Part shown: positions 55,244-64,000 of the stretch, one piece after another | Layout of the letters: every line of letters starts with the position of its first letter | Numbering within the stretch: the stretch's first letter is position 1 | Assembly (NCBI RefSeq): GCF_000236165.1 | Contig: NZ_CM001373.1 | Span: forward strand, 1,688,777 to 1,752,776 | DNA length: 64,000 nt | Direction of reading: 5' to 3' | DNA from: Fluoribacter dumoffii NY 23 | Lineage (GTDB): Bacteria > Pseudomonadota > Gammaproteobacteria > Legionellales > Legionellaceae | The notes under the pieces: generated by a model | The model's database searches: none | Told to the model about the DNA's origin: nothing | Seen by the model: only the letters and a program-made list of their open reading frames with translations | Translations under genes and position numbers: made by a program

Positions 55244-58099
55244 TCATAAGCGGTTCACGGCTCTATTTTCTTCAGCCGGAACACCCATTGGCAATGGAGC
55301 TTTTGTCTTTTCAATAAAAAATCGATGCTTTTTTGCGTCGGGATTCATGGAGGTCAAACTCTCTTCCTTTACCGATTCCAGCAAACCTGGAGTATCCCGG
55401 TATCCTCCCAAACAATATCTCTGCCATTGACCATCCAATTCCATCTCAATAAAACAATGATCCGGGTTAATCACAATAGATACTGGAACATCAGGATACA
55501 AGCGTTTCATCTCTTCCTTAAAAGCAATGGCTCTTAAGCGACAACTCCCGACAGATAGCTTCCTTGCCTCCTGAAGATATTCCTCCCCACGATGCACAGT
55601 CACATCAATGGTTTGTCGTAATGCCCCATGATCTCTGCCGAAACTGAGGTATTTCAACATCAGTTGATGTATCTGTTGATGTTCAGGACGTGTAATTAAC
55701 GTGTTAAAAACAGGATTGACTCGATAGTGTTGCGGCATTCGTAATAACAAATTAATGAAAGTGTCCCGAGACTCTGGAATGGGTTTAAGCAAACGAATAA
55801 AATACAGGTGATTTTCTTTAGAGTATTTAATTTCAAAATCTTCCTTTTTTAATCCTTCAATTGCAATATCCAACAAAGTCTCACCGGGCTGTAAGGAAGG
55901 CAAAGCGCGCCAATTTTCGGTCAAGCTTACTTTCTTTTTTCCTTCCATTAAAACAAGCTTTGATTCTGTTTTTCTTTTTTTGATTAACTGTTCTGTTAAT
56001 CCCTCCGGATGAAAATCATAGTCACATTCAACCAGTTTTTCAGTGGCATTCATTCCCCCAAGTTCAAAATAGTGAAATGGTGAAGTGGGATTTTCAGGAA
56101 TCACCAGCTCGGAGTACACCTCATCACGGTAATATTTGACCGAGGGGGTCGCAGTTAAAAAATCAACCGGTTTAAAAACGGGTTTCCTGTAATTGGATTG
56201 ATTCACACAAGCCTTGGTATCCATGCCGCTTCTATAAGTTTTGTGCTTTGTATCCTTAAGGACCGTGATCCGTTTTTTCAGCTCCTCCATCACGAATTGC
56301 TCTTTTTCATCTTGGGCATTTGCCATTTCAACATCAAGAATTTCAAGCTTCATTTGCTGCACATGGTACTCGTCCATTTGCGTTGAGAATAACGGGGCAG
56401 CATGATCGAGCAGGGTTTCAAGAGATTCATTTTCTCCTGCTAACTTCCTACACTCTCTGTAATCGAGAAATCTGAGTTTTGTTGTATCTAATTGTTGCTG
56501 TTGGGCATGCTCTATCAATGAAGTTCGGGTTGCTGGTTTTAGTTGGGGTGACAGTAAATCATCAAAATCCTCTCCGTTTATCGCATTCTTTAAAGCCATT
56601 TTATCCATTTTGACTAAATAACCACTCTTCCATAGATATACCTCATGCCCTACAGTGAGTAGCTCATTCATATGATTGAGCAGCAGCTTACGTTTACTAG
56701 CGGACCAACTAGAAAAAGACCAATCCGAAAAAATATATATTTGACTCGTATCCAAGCTTTGAGGAGACTTAATGATTTCTTCTTGTGTCCCTTCATCAAT
56801 ATCTTTTAAGGGTTGACTTTGCAGCTTCTCCATTGCCTCACGTATATCGCCGTCAAAAATGCCTTGGGTACGGGCAAAAGCTCTGATGTTTGTATAAGAA
56901 GTTGCTGGGAACCACTCTCCCAGTAAACCTGTTTTTCTTTTGAGGGCAGGAAGTAAAGTGCAGATGAGTTTTAAAGCTACTTCAACCTGTAAATGAATAG
57001 GATAATTTTGATATTTGGGATCACGAAACGGAATCAGGAGCCGTTTCAATTCCCGCGCTTTTTCCCTATCCGCTTGAGTAAACCAGCGTTTTGCTTCAAT
57101 ACGGGTAATTTCTGTATCCACCCTTTCCAGTAACGTGCGCATCAATTCTTTACCCGTAGCAGGTAAAATTTGTAATCTAAATGGAGGTAGAAGTTGTTCT
57201 TGTGCAGCAATCATGTCCTCAAAATCATCCAAAGGCTCCTCGATACCCGCTTCATCTTTTGATTTTTTACTTTTAGTTGCTTCACGAAGCCCCGCTTCCA
57301 GGGTTTTTGGTAAAACATATCTTCCCCTGTTTACCAGATTGGGGTTAACCTGATTTAAAACTTGCATCACATTGCTTGAACAAAAAGTTTCATCCGATGG
57401 AGCAATTTTTTTTCTATCTTGTTCATCCTGCCGGTTTGACCATTGAAAAAGGGATTTAATTACAGCCCACCAGCTGGTACGAGTTTTTCCTTGGGCATGT
57501 AATCGTTTAGTGGTTTCGACTTGCTCCAGGAAACCCTTTAGAAATTGCTGTCTTTGGTTTTGATCATTATGTTTGAAGACCAGTAAACTTGAGTTTACTA
57601 TAGGAAGAGTATCTGCTTCTCCTGATGCTTGCCAAAACCTCACAAGCAAATCCATAAGTTTTTCTTTTCTTTCCCCGGTGTCTTTAAGAAGTATTTCAAT
57701 TAATTCCTGTGTACTCTCATTCCCCGTTATCTGGGCCTGCAATTTTTTCATCCACTCGGGACCTTCAGCAAGAACCTTCTTAATTTCGCCTGCTGTGAAT
57801 TCTTTATTGCAGTAATTTACAAGAAGAGAAGTCAATTCTTCTATTGTTTTTTCCCTTAAATTTTTAATAAATAAGGAGGTGGGTAAAGTGAGTTGCAATT
57901 CATAATTATGACAAATCACCCCATGCTTATTTTTACCTGTACAAACAAAAACGGTTATAACTTCCATATGTCCGTGTTTGTTGCCAGGGGTCGTTAGTGA
58001 CTGGGCAGCTTTTTTAAAGCGTACCCATGAGTTGCTGCTGTTTGAAACCACGAATATAATATCCCCTGGCTCAATAGCACAATTTTTCATCACTAACAT
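55244..58099 (-). CDS. Large putative effector with two possible cysteine-hydrolase domains
   Basis: A 951-residue protein with no signal peptide. The N-terminus, EPGDIIFVVSNSS (10-22) then HGHMEVITV (42-50), looks like the first half of a circularly permuted papain fold, and ETFCSSNVMQVL (237-248) looks like its nucleophile helix with C240. The middle (about 290-620) is charged and helical. Near the C-terminus GSCRLRAIAFKEEM (851-864, C853) and INPDHCFIEMELDGQWQRY (877-895, H881) have the order and spacing of a transglutaminase-like cysteine-histidine pair. Both assignments are inference from motifs. Size and genus suggest a secreted effector. It starts 22 bases after the small upstream gene. 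Confidence 0.7.
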   Translation of the reverse strand: MLVMKNCAIEPGDIIFVVSNSSNSWVRFKKAAQSLTTPGNKHGHMEVITVFVCTGKNKHGVICHNYELQLTLPTSLFIKNLREKTIEELTSLLVNYCNKEFTAGEIKKVLAEGPEWMKKLQAQITGNESTQELIEILLKDTGERKEKLMDLLVRFWQASGEADTLPIVNSSLLVFKHNDQNQRQQFLKGFLEQVETTKRLHAQGKTRTSWWAVIKSLFQWSNRQDEQDRKKIAPSDETFCSSNVMQVLNQVNPNLVNRGRYVLPKTLEAGLREATKSKKSKDEAGIEEPLDDFEDMIAAQEQLLPPFRLQILPATGKELMRTLLERVDTEITRIEAKRWFTQADREKARELKRLLIPFRDPKYQNYPIHLQVEVALKLICTLLPALKRKTGLLGEWFPATSYTNIRAFARTQGIFDGDIREAMEKLQSQPLKDIDEGTQEEIIKSPQSLDTSQIYIFSDWSFSSWSASKRKLLLNHMNELLTVGHEVYLWKSGYLVKMDKMALKNAINGEDFDDLLSPQLKPATRTSLIEHAQQQQLDTTKLRFLDYRECRKLAGENESLETLLDHAAPLFSTQMDEYHVQQMKLEILDVEMANAQDEKEQFVMEELKKRITVLKDTKHKTYRSGMDTKACVNQSNYRKPVFKPVDFLTATPSVKYYRDEVYSELVIPENPTSPFHYFELGGMNATEKLVECDYDFHPEGLTEQLIKKRKTESKLVLMEGKKKVSLTENWRALPSLQPGETLLDIAIEGLKKEDFEIKYSKENHLYFIRLLKPIPESRDTFINLLLRMPQHYRVNPVFNTLITRPEHQQIHQLMLKYLSFGRDHGALRQTIDVTVHRGEEYLQEARKLSVGSCRLRAIAFKEEMKRLYPDVPVSIVINPDHCFIEMELDGQWQRYCLGGYRDTPGLLESVKEESLTSMNPDAKKHRFFIEKTKAPLPMGVPAEENRAVNRL

Positions 58100-58121
58100 A
58101 CCCGATCACCTATTGTATAAA

Positions 58122-58589
58122 TTAAAATCGACTAGGGTGGCCATGATGATGGCTATCACCACAACTAGCTAAGGACAAATTAATAACGAGTAATGAGGAT
58201 AAAAACGCGATACATGTGTCCTCATCGCCCCCAGCTTGCTCCAATTTTTTTGTCATTTCATTAATCATATCGTATTCAAAATCCAACCTTTCGAGTCGAG
58301 ATGCCAAATCTTCTGGTTTAGAGAAAGAACAGATACTCATTTCAGCAGCATGTTGTTTGAGTAAAGATAAATAACTTTCTTTTTTTGCGCGTAACTTATC
58401 ATTGCTGGGGGAGGTAGCCTGGATTGATTTATATCTTTTAATTACATCCTCGATATATTGGATTGCCTCTGGTTTATCACGCAGCGTTTCGTCTTTAGAT
58501 GCCCGTAAAGCTTCATATCGGGTTACAAGAGTGCCTGACTTACCTAGCGCGTCGATAAGTTCCGGTTTTAATTTATTCAATATTGGCAT
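58122..58589 (-). CDS. Small helical protein upstream of the large effector gene
   Basis: A 155-residue protein with a strong ribosome-binding site (AGGAGACAAAATG). It is mostly helical and charged (KPELIDALGKSG, LASRLERLDFEYDMIN). The last 35 residues include a hydrophobic stretch AFLSSLLVINLSLASCG and end SHHHGHPSRF, a histidine-rich tail. It lies 22 bases before the 951-residue gene and is very likely co-transcribed with it. It may be a chaperone, a regulator or a second effector. Nothing in the sequence identifies it. Confidence 0.7.
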   Translation of the reverse strand: MPILNKLKPELIDALGKSGTLVTRYEALRASKDETLRDKPEAIQYIEDVIKRYKSIQATSPSNDKLRAKKESYLSLLKQHAAEMSICSFSKPEDLASRLERLDFEYDMINEMTKKLEQAGGDEDTCIAFLSSLLVINLSLASCGDSHHHGHPSRF

Positions 58590-58831
58590 TTTGTCTCCTA
58601 GACTAGTTAATTTTCGGCCAGGATATTATCATGCATAGATCAAGCAATCAACTTTCTGATTTCAATTTAATCAACAACTTACAAAAATGAATTTACCCCC
58701 TAAAAAAAGAATATTGTGGGAAAATTCATGTTACCCCTTTATCCAGCGAGATACTTTAGTACTTTTTGGACCTGTTAATGAAAGCTACTATTCGATAGAA
58801 TCAGAAGAATATTTATTAATGGTTTTTTTTA

Positions 58832-59491
58832 ATGATAGAATTTACTTTGATCCAAAAAATATGCATCTGGGCTCTACCTATTTTACTCGCCATTACCCTT
58901 CATGAAGCGGCCCATGCATATGTTGCCTATCGTTGCGGGGATACTACTGCAAAAATGTTTGGTCGATTAAGTTTAAATCCGCTTCGACATATTGATCCCA
59001 TAGGAACGGTTCTCATTCCCTTATTGGTGGGTATTTTGACCCAATTTAATTTTGTGATTGGATATGCGAAGCCTGTTCCCATAAATTGGAACCAATTTCG
59101 TCACCCTCGACGTGATATGATTCTCGTCACCCTTGCCGGCCCTTTTTCGAACATTTTAATGGCCTTTTTATGGGCCGCTTGTGATAAACTCGCTATAATT
59201 TTAAATCCAAATACATCAATGGCGGTGCTTTTTCTTTATGCTACTGCCCAAGCGGGAATATTCATTAATTTGATTTTAGCCGCCTTAAATATACTGCCTA
59301 TTCCACCTTTAGATGGCAGCCGGGTAGTCATGAGTATTTTACCTCCAAAACAAGCGATAGCTTATGCCAAAATAGAACCTTATGGATTTTTTATCCTCAT
59401 TCTACTGGTGGTTACAGGTGTTCTTGGTATGATATTAACTCCTTTAATTAATATGGGCCTGTTCGCACTAAGTGCAATTTTCCAGATATGA
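58832..59491 (+). CDS. Site-2 protease family membrane metalloprotease (M50)
   Basis: A 219-residue protein with about five or six transmembrane helices. The zinc site is HEAAH (24-28) in the first helix and NILPIPPLDGSRV with D161 in the last core helix, the two signatures of intramembrane site-2 proteases. It lacks the PDZ domain of RseP, as in the short M50B group. The start at 58832 has no clear ribosome-binding site. The gene precedes pdxB by about 40 bases on the same strand. Confidence 0.92.
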   Translation: MIEFTLIQKICIWALPILLAITLHEAAHAYVAYRCGDTTAKMFGRLSLNPLRHIDPIGTVLIPLLVGILTQFNFVIGYAKPVPINWNQFRHPRRDMILVTLAGPFSNILMAFLWAACDKLAIILNPNTSMAVLFLYATAQAGIFINLILAALNILPIPPLDGSRVVMSILPPKQAIAYAKIEPYGFFILILLVVTGVLGMILTPLINMGLFALSAIFQI

Positions 59492-59531
59492 ACACAGCCT
59501 GGCGCCTCATAATGTGGAGTAAGCAATTACA

Positions 59532-60602
59532 ATGAATATCTTAGCTGATGCCTCTCTCCCAGGATTGGAAATGGCTTTTCCCCCGCCTTTTTACTTAACG
59601 AAATACCATCATCCTGATGAGATTAATCAGTTGCTTCCCGGACAAGATGTCCTCCTTTGCCGTTCCACGCTCAAGGTAAACAAGGATTTGCTAAAAGCTC
59701 ATTCCCTACGCTATGTTGCTACAGCGAGCAGTGGTACGGACCATCTGGATAGTTATTGGCTGAACTCTCAAAACATTAAAATTATCGACGCGAAAGGCTC
59801 AAATGCACGAGCCGTTGCAGATTATGTCGTTGCCTGTCTCGCGGTGTTGGAGCAACGACGATTAATTCAGGGAAATCGTGCAGGTATTATCGGCTTAGGG
59901 AAAGTGGGAACCCAGGTTGCGGAGCGCTTGCAAGCAGCTGATTTTCAAATTTTCACCTTCGACCCCCCCAAAGCAGAACGCGAAAAAACAACGTTTCATA
60001 GTTGCAAATTGGAAGAATTATATCAAGCAGATCTGTTATGCATCCATGCTGAACTGCATCATAAGCAGCCTTATCCCAGTGCCAATTTAATTAGTAATGA
60101 TTTTTTAAAACGGTTAAAGCCTGGTTGTATTCTTATCAATGCTTCTCGAGGAGGCATTGTCGACGAAAATGAACTTCTTCACTCTTCCAAAGCCTTAATC
60201 TATTGTACTGACGTTTATCTCAATGAACCTGACATTAATAAACACATTGTTGAAAAATCGATTATATGCACCCCCCATATTGCAGGTCATAGCCTGGAAG
60301 CAAAATATGCAGCTATTGCGATGATCAGCTCTACTTTACATGCAATAGCAAAATTGCCTCTACCCCGGTTTGCAGCACCTGAATTACCTCCTTCTCTAGA
60401 TTTGAATAAAAATGAAGCATGGTATGAGTCTTTATTGAAAATTTATGATCCAATTAAAGAATCCTTATCTTTAAAAAATGCTTTGGATAAAAAAAATGCT
60501 TTCTTGAATTTGCGTAAGCAACATCAGACACGTCATGATTTTTGCCGCTATCCTATAGGTTTCCTTGCTAATAATAAAACCAGGTTATTGCTTGGAAAAT
60601 GA
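59532..60602 (+). CDS. pdxB: 4-phosphoerythronate dehydrogenase
   Basis: A 356-residue NAD-dependent D-2-hydroxyacid dehydrogenase of the pyridoxal-phosphate pathway. [13 protein letters not shown] is the usual start, [17 protein letters not shown] the Rossmann loop, and [17 protein letters not shown] and [16 protein letters not shown] the catalytic segments with the histidine. The C-terminal dimerisation domain of PdxB (about 280-356) distinguishes it from plain dehydrogenases. It is the second PLP-related gene in the window after yggS. Confidence 0.92.
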   Translation: MNILADASLPGLEMAFPPPFYLTKYHHPDEINQLLPGQDVLLCRSTLKVNKDLLKAHSLRYVATASSGTDHLDSYWLNSQNIKIIDAKGSNARAVADYVVACLAVLEQRRLIQGNRAGIIGLGKVGTQVAERLQAADFQIFTFDPPKAEREKTTFHSCKLEELYQADLLCIHAELHHKQPYPSANLISNDFLKRLKPGCILINASRGGIVDENELLHSSKALIYCTDVYLNEPDINKHIVEKSIICTPHIAGHSLEAKYAAIAMISSTLHAIAKLPLPRFAAPELPPSLDLNKNEAWYESLLKIYDPIKESLSLKNALDKKNAFLNLRKQHQTRHDFCRYPIGFLANNKTRLLLGK

Positions 60603-60719
60603 AAAAAAATTTTCAAGAATGCATCTAAAAAGTATGACCAATACCAATAATTGTCCATTGTAAATTTGGAAATCAAGTGATACTCTTTTTTCGATTTTTT
60701 AAATAAAGGAGTATGTGTT

Positions 60720-61136
60720 ATGTCTTTAGGAGTTAAATTATCTGCTTTTACAGCAGCATTAGTTCTTGCTGGTTCTGCTTTTGCAATGGATACGACCTGC
60801 CCTAATTTGAGTGACCTGCAAGCAGAAGGCATCTCAATGTCTGAACCACTAGGTAATAACTATTATGTCGGTTATTCACTTGCTCACTTCAACTCTTCCT
60901 CTAACTGGGGTTTTGCTATTGGACCTGTACAAGCAGAATCAGATGAAGATGCAATAGATGTTTCAAATCAAATTTTAAATAATATGACTGCTCCTGCCTT
61001 CCCTTTGGAACTTGACAACGATGTACTCGTTTGTTTGTATGATACAGGCAATCCTTATATTTATTCCATTGCTGTTAGAGACTATGCAATTAGTCCAATG
61101 AAATTAAAACAATACCTGCAAAAAATTCGTAAGTAA
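60720..61136 (+). CDS. Secreted DUF4949-like protein, copy 1
   Basis: A 138-residue protein with a signal peptide cut near AFA (residue 22) and AAAGGAG before the ATG. The mature part starts with TTCPNLSDLQAEGISM, then NYYVGYS, SSNWGFAIGPVQAES and LVCLYDTG, and ends AISPMKLKQYLQKIRK. Two cysteines may pair. The same order is seen in the next gene, so they are duplicates. The family, which I take to be DUF4949, is found in Legionella and relatives and has no assigned function. Confidence 0.8.
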   Translation: MSLGVKLSAFTAALVLAGSAFAMDTTCPNLSDLQAEGISMSEPLGNNYYVGYSLAHFNSSSNWGFAIGPVQAESDEDAIDVSNQILNNMTAPAFPLELDNDVLVCLYDTGNPYIYSIAVRDYAISPMKLKQYLQKIRK

Positions 61137-61215
61137 AACTCAAAAATGGATTCTGCAGTGAACCTATAAGAAATCTGCAGAATTGAATTAATTGAATAAA
61201 ATAAGGAGCAGTAAT

Positions 61216-61629
61216 ATGTATTTCGGAAAATTAACCACGTTAACAGCGGCCTTGGTTTTTGGCGGATCTGCTTTTGCAGCAGAGGCGGTTTGCCCAAACT
61301 TGAGTGATATACAATCTGTGGGAATCACCATGGCTTCCCAACTGGCTTACAATTATTATATTGGTTATTCGATCAATAATTACAACACTTCTTCAAGTTG
61401 GGGATTTGCTATTGGTCCTGTAGAGGCGGATTCTGAAGAAGACACTATCGAAATAACAAATGATATCCTGGCTGGTTTGACTTCTTCGGGAGTACCTGAA
61501 TCCGGTGAAGACGATGAGTTAGTTTGCTTTTATGAAACAGGCGACCAATCTATTTTTGCTATAGCGATCAAAGATTATACGGAAATATCACCTCTGAAGT
61601 TCAGACAATACCTTCACAAAGCCCGCTAA
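61216..61629 (+). CDS. Secreted DUF4949-like protein, copy 2
   Basis: A 137-residue paralogue of the preceding gene. It has a signal peptide (YFGKLTTLTAALVFGGSAFA), then AVCPNLSDIQSVGITMA, NYYIGYSINNYNTSSSWGF, AIGPVEADSEEDTIEI and a tail ISPLKFRQYLHKAR. The first and last thirds are close to copy 1, while residues about 80-105 differ. I chose the ATG at 61216 because AAGGAG lies seven bases upstream. The frame can start 24 bases earlier at 61192. It is 79 bases from copy 1 and likely in the same transcript. Confidence 0.8.
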   Translation: MYFGKLTTLTAALVFGGSAFAAEAVCPNLSDIQSVGITMASQLAYNYYIGYSINNYNTSSSWGFAIGPVEADSEEDTIEITNDILAGLTSSGVPESGEDDELVCFYETGDQSIFAIAIKDYTEISPLKFRQYLHKAR

Positions 61630-61638
61630 ACATAAAGA

Positions 61639-61668
61639 GCTGGGCTGTTTAGCCCAGCGTGAATGTTT
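61639..61668 (+). terminator. Terminator after the DUF4949-like pair
   Basis: GCTGGGCT (61639-61646), loop GTTT and AGCCCAGC (61651-61658) form a perfect eight-base GC-rich stem ten bases past the stop, followed by GTGAATGTTTTT. It is a plausible intrinsic terminator between the convergent secreted-protein pair and murE. Confidence 0.65.
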
Positions 61669-61757
61669 TTATCCCGAAAAGGCATAATCTAAATACTAAA
61701 GCGCTTAGGATGTATGCTGGAAATCTTGGCCTGTTCTTCGCGTGCGTTTTTACTTAC

Positions 61758-63209
61758 TTATTTGGCGATCAATTTTTTTACTAAATCTTGATCTGAAAAA
61801 GCATGCTTTACCGAACCTATTTGCTGATAAGCTTCATGCCCTTTTCCGGCTATTAAAATCACATCATTTTTATCTGCTTCATTTAATGCATAGGCAATAG
61901 CTTCTTCGCGATTGATAAGTTGGACTACGTTGTTTGATTTTGCGATACCCTGGATTATCTCATTGACAATCACCTGGGGATCCTCGGTGCGTGGGTTATC
62001 ACTGGTGATGATAATCTGATCCGCATGTTTACTGGCAACAGTCCCCATTACTGGCCTTTTGGATTTATCCCTGTCCCCTCCACACCCAAACACTACCCAC
62101 AAACGCCCTTTTTTTAATTGATTTAAGGTGGTTAGGGCATTCTCCAAAGCATCAGGAGTATGAGCATAATCAACAAGAACATAAGGGGCATTGGCAACAA
62201 TTTCCATGCGTCCGGGAGCTGCTTTTAATTGGGCCATTACCTCAATAATCTGTGCAGGCGCATAACCAAAAGCCAATAAACTGCTGAATATGGCCAAGCT
62301 GTTATAAATATTGAACTGCCCTAGCGCGTTTATTTTTAATTGATGCTGCCCCCAGGGAGAGTGCACTTCAATTGCTGTACCATGGATGTCCATAGACCAA
62401 TTTGCAGCTTTTACATCACACTCCTGATGTATCCCATAAGTTAATTTTTTAACATGAGGTTTGACCACGGCAGCCATTTTTTGCTGATAAGGATCATCTT
62501 TATTAATAATTGCCCATTCTAATGACTCTCTGGCAAATAGCATGGATTTTGCCATGGCATAATTTTCCATATTGAGATGATAATCCAGATGGTCCAGCGT
62601 CAGGTTAGTGAATATGGCCTGTTTAAATTCAATAGCATCTACACGATGTTGTGCCAAAGCATGAGAGGATACTTCCATACTTACGTTTTGGATGCCTTGG
62701 TTTGTGTATTCATGTAATAATTTCTGCAAGCACAGTGAATCAGGAGTAGTGTTATCCAAAAGTTGAAGATTATTCACCTCTCCCTGGCCAATAGTGCCTA
62801 TATATGCTGCTCCCTGCCCCAGTAAATGGTGAGCCTGGGCTAATTGATAAGCTATAGTTGTCTTGCCATTGGTTCCAGTTACGCCAGTTATTGTTAAAAA
62901 GCGACCTGGGTCCCCATAAAACTGTTTGGCGATTGCAGCAAGCTGGGTAGCTAACTCAGGGACAGGAACACATGGAATTGTCTCAGGTAATGTAACATTT
63001 TCAGGAAATTGACAGGGATCATAAGCTATTGCTACAGCCCCTGCTGCCCGTGCCTTCTCTATAAATAACCGACCATCCGCCGCTGCACCTGCATAAGCTA
63101 TAAATAAATCACCGGGCTGAATACGACGACTGTCATTTTCAATGCCAGAGAGAGTACAATCCGATTTGCTGTGATGCATCCAGGGTTTTAATAATTGTGA
63201 AAGTTTCAT
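61758..63209 (-). CDS. murE: UDP-N-acetylmuramoyl-tripeptide synthetase MurE (meso-diaminopimelate-adding)
   Basis: A 483-residue cytoplasmic ligase that adds the third amino acid to the peptidoglycan precursor. GVTGTNGKTT (about 109-118) is the ATP loop, YAHTPDALENAL the next family block, and DNPR at 404-407 is the motif that marks enzymes adding meso-diaminopimelate. SMEVSSHALAQHRV is conserved too. I start at the ATG at 63209 (AGGA eight bases upstream). A GTG three bases earlier is in frame. It follows ftsI by about 50 bases, as in the standard dcw division cluster. Confidence 0.95.
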   Translation of the reverse strand: MKLSQLLKPWMHHSKSDCTLSGIENDSRRIQPGDLFIAYAGAAADGRLFIEKARAAGAVAIAYDPCQFPENVTLPETIPCVPVPELATQLAAIAKQFYGDPGRFLTITGVTGTNGKTTIAYQLAQAHHLLGQGAAYIGTIGQGEVNNLQLLDNTTPDSLCLQKLLHEYTNQGIQNVSMEVSSHALAQHRVDAIEFKQAIFTNLTLDHLDYHLNMENYAMAKSMLFARESLEWAIINKDDPYQQKMAAVVKPHVKKLTYGIHQECDVKAANWSMDIHGTAIEVHSPWGQHQLKINALGQFNIYNSLAIFSSLLAFGYAPAQIIEVMAQLKAAPGRMEIVANAPYVLVDYAHTPDALENALTTLNQLKKGRLWVVFGCGGDRDKSKRPVMGTVASKHADQIIITSDNPRTEDPQVIVNEIIQGIAKSNNVVQLINREEAIAYALNEADKNDVILIAGKGHEAYQQIGSVKHAFSDQDLVKKLIAK

Positions 63210-63259
63210 CACTTTATTCCTAATAAGTTCTAAATACCGCTTGGTACTGTAAGTGCAAA

Positions 63260-64000
63260 TTATCCTACCAACTCATCCGTAGGAATATTAAATAATCGCA
63301 AAGCCCCTGACATGACTTTGGCAAACAAGGGAGCAGCAACTGCTGCTGCATAGTAACCTTTACGGGAAGGCTCATGAATAATTACCACAACAACAAATTT
63401 GGGTTTTGAAACCGGTGCAATTCCGATAAAACTTGCAGTATATCTTCTATCCTTGTAACCATCTTTTCCTGCCACCCGTGCTGTCCCGGTTTTACCAGCT
63501 ACCCGATATCCTGGTACCCTGGCTGATTTTCCCGTACCCTCTTTACCCAAAACAGCTTCCATCATCGAAAGAACTTGTTGAGCAGTTTCAGGTTTTATCA
63601 CCTGCACACCAGGTGGTGGCGGATCATTATGCAGCAAAGTAACCGGAATTAATTTACCTTTATTTGCAAAAACCATATTGGCCTTGGCTAATTGCAAGGC
63701 TGTAACTGATAATCCATAGCCAAAACTCAAAGTAGCCAACACAAAAGGATTCGCATCTTTAACGTTAACAATGCCTCCTTCACTTTCTCCCGGATAAGTA
63801 CTTTCGGTTCGTTGTCCAAAACCACAACGTTGCAGCAAACCAATTAATTGTTCTGGAGGACTTGCCAACACCATTTTGGTTACCCCGACGTTGCTTGAAT
63901 GTTGCAGTACCCCGGTGACATCGAGGATCCCATAATTATGGATATCCCGAACGGTACGGCCATGTACAGTCATCCAGCTTGGATTCGTGTCAATAATAGT
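63260..64000 (-). CDS. ftsI: Peptidoglycan transpeptidase FtsI/PBP3 (5' part beyond window edge)
   Basis: The C-terminal 246 codons of the division-specific transpeptidase. The 5' part, with the active-site SxxK, lies outside the window and the frame is open to the right edge. Visible are the second motif SSN in LQHSSNVGVTKMV and the third motif KTG in RVAGKTGTARVAG. FIGIAPVSKPKFVVVVIIHEP and the C-terminal helix also match. It is transcribed into murE, the usual ftsI-murE order of the dcw cluster. Confidence 0.94.
   Translation of the reverse strand, partial: TIIDTNPSWMTVHGRTVRDIHNYGILDVTGVLQHSSNVGVTKMVLASPPEQLIGLLQRCGFGQRTESTYPGESEGGIVNVKDANPFVLATLSFGYGLSVTALQLAKANMVFANKGKLIPVTLLHNDPPPPGVQVIKPETAQQVLSMMEAVLGKEGTGKSARVPGYRVAGKTGTARVAGKDGYKDRRYTASFIGIAPVSKPKFVVVVIIHEPSRKGYYAAAVAAPLFAKVMSGALRLFNIPTDELVG

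Noticed and set aside
58687-58905. 72-codon plus-strand frame before the site-2 protease
   Set aside because: It overlaps the protease start in another frame and has no ribosome-binding site.
1-64000. CRISPR arrays, transfer RNA genes, insertion sequences, prophage
   Set aside because: No regularly spaced repeats, cloverleaf-like sequences, transposase or phage structural genes were seen while reading both strands.

Overview
The window reads as a chromosomal segment of a Legionella species other than L. pneumophila. The genes are AT-rich and densely packed, mostly ordinary gammaproteobacterial housekeeping genes, with several Legionella-type genes set among them: a mitochondrial-carrier-like protein resembling LncP, a second carrier-like protein, a long ankyrin-repeat protein, a coiled-coil protein, a J-domain membrane protein, a large protein with possible cysteine-hydrolase domains, and tandem small secreted proteins of DUF4949 type. 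No tRNA, rRNA, insertion sequence, prophage or CRISPR array was recognised. The genus assignment rests on gene families and context, not on a marker gene.

Layout. 1-4 kb: yicC (cut by the left edge), the LncP-like carrier gene, rph and pilT. 4-9 kb: yggS, yggT, small conserved proteins and a 521-residue carrier-like putative effector whose N-terminus carries a 45-residue repeat, followed by two hairpins and a 69-codon gene. 9-12 kb: a valine/isobutyryl-CoA catabolic operon (acyl-CoA dehydrogenase, enoyl-CoA hydratase, 3-hydroxyisobutyryl-CoA hydrolase). 12-14.4 kb: 3-methyladenine glycosylase and RecQ. 14.4-21.4 kb: cellulose operon bcsR-bcsQ-bcsA-bcsB-bcsZ on the minus strand. 21.5-25.3 kb: ankyrin protein and truD. 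25.4-32.5 kb: galU-pgi-bcsC on the plus strand, facing bcsG on the minus strand. 32.7-42 kb: proC, then damX, aroB, aroK and the type IV pilus genes pilQPONM. 42.2-46 kb: coiled-coil protein and penicillin-binding protein 1A. 46-49 kb: ald, etfA, etfB. 49-53 kb: J-domain membrane protein, PAP2 phosphatase and KimA-like permease. 53-58.6 kb: secreted papain-like protease, amidohydrolase, a 951-residue putative effector and a small partner gene. 58.8-64 kb: site-2 protease, pdxB, two DUF4949-like secreted proteins, murE and ftsI (cut by the right edge).

How the genes work together. The main system is a complete but split enterobacterial-type (type II) cellulose apparatus. GalU and Pgi link glucose phosphates to UDP-glucose. 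BcsA/BcsB polymerise and translocate the chain, BcsR/BcsQ organise the complex, BcsZ trims, and BcsC exports. BcsG has a fully conserved phosphoethanolamine-transferase active site, but no bcsE or bcsF is visible here. Pilus assembly genes (pilMNOPQ, pilT) and peptidoglycan genes (PBP1A, MurE, FtsI, DamX) make up much of the rest. pilP appears to carry a one-base frameshift in its lipoprotein signal peptide. ETF could accept electrons from the acyl-CoA dehydrogenase.

Limits: all assignments come from reading motifs, lengths and context. No database search, profile search or structure prediction was run.
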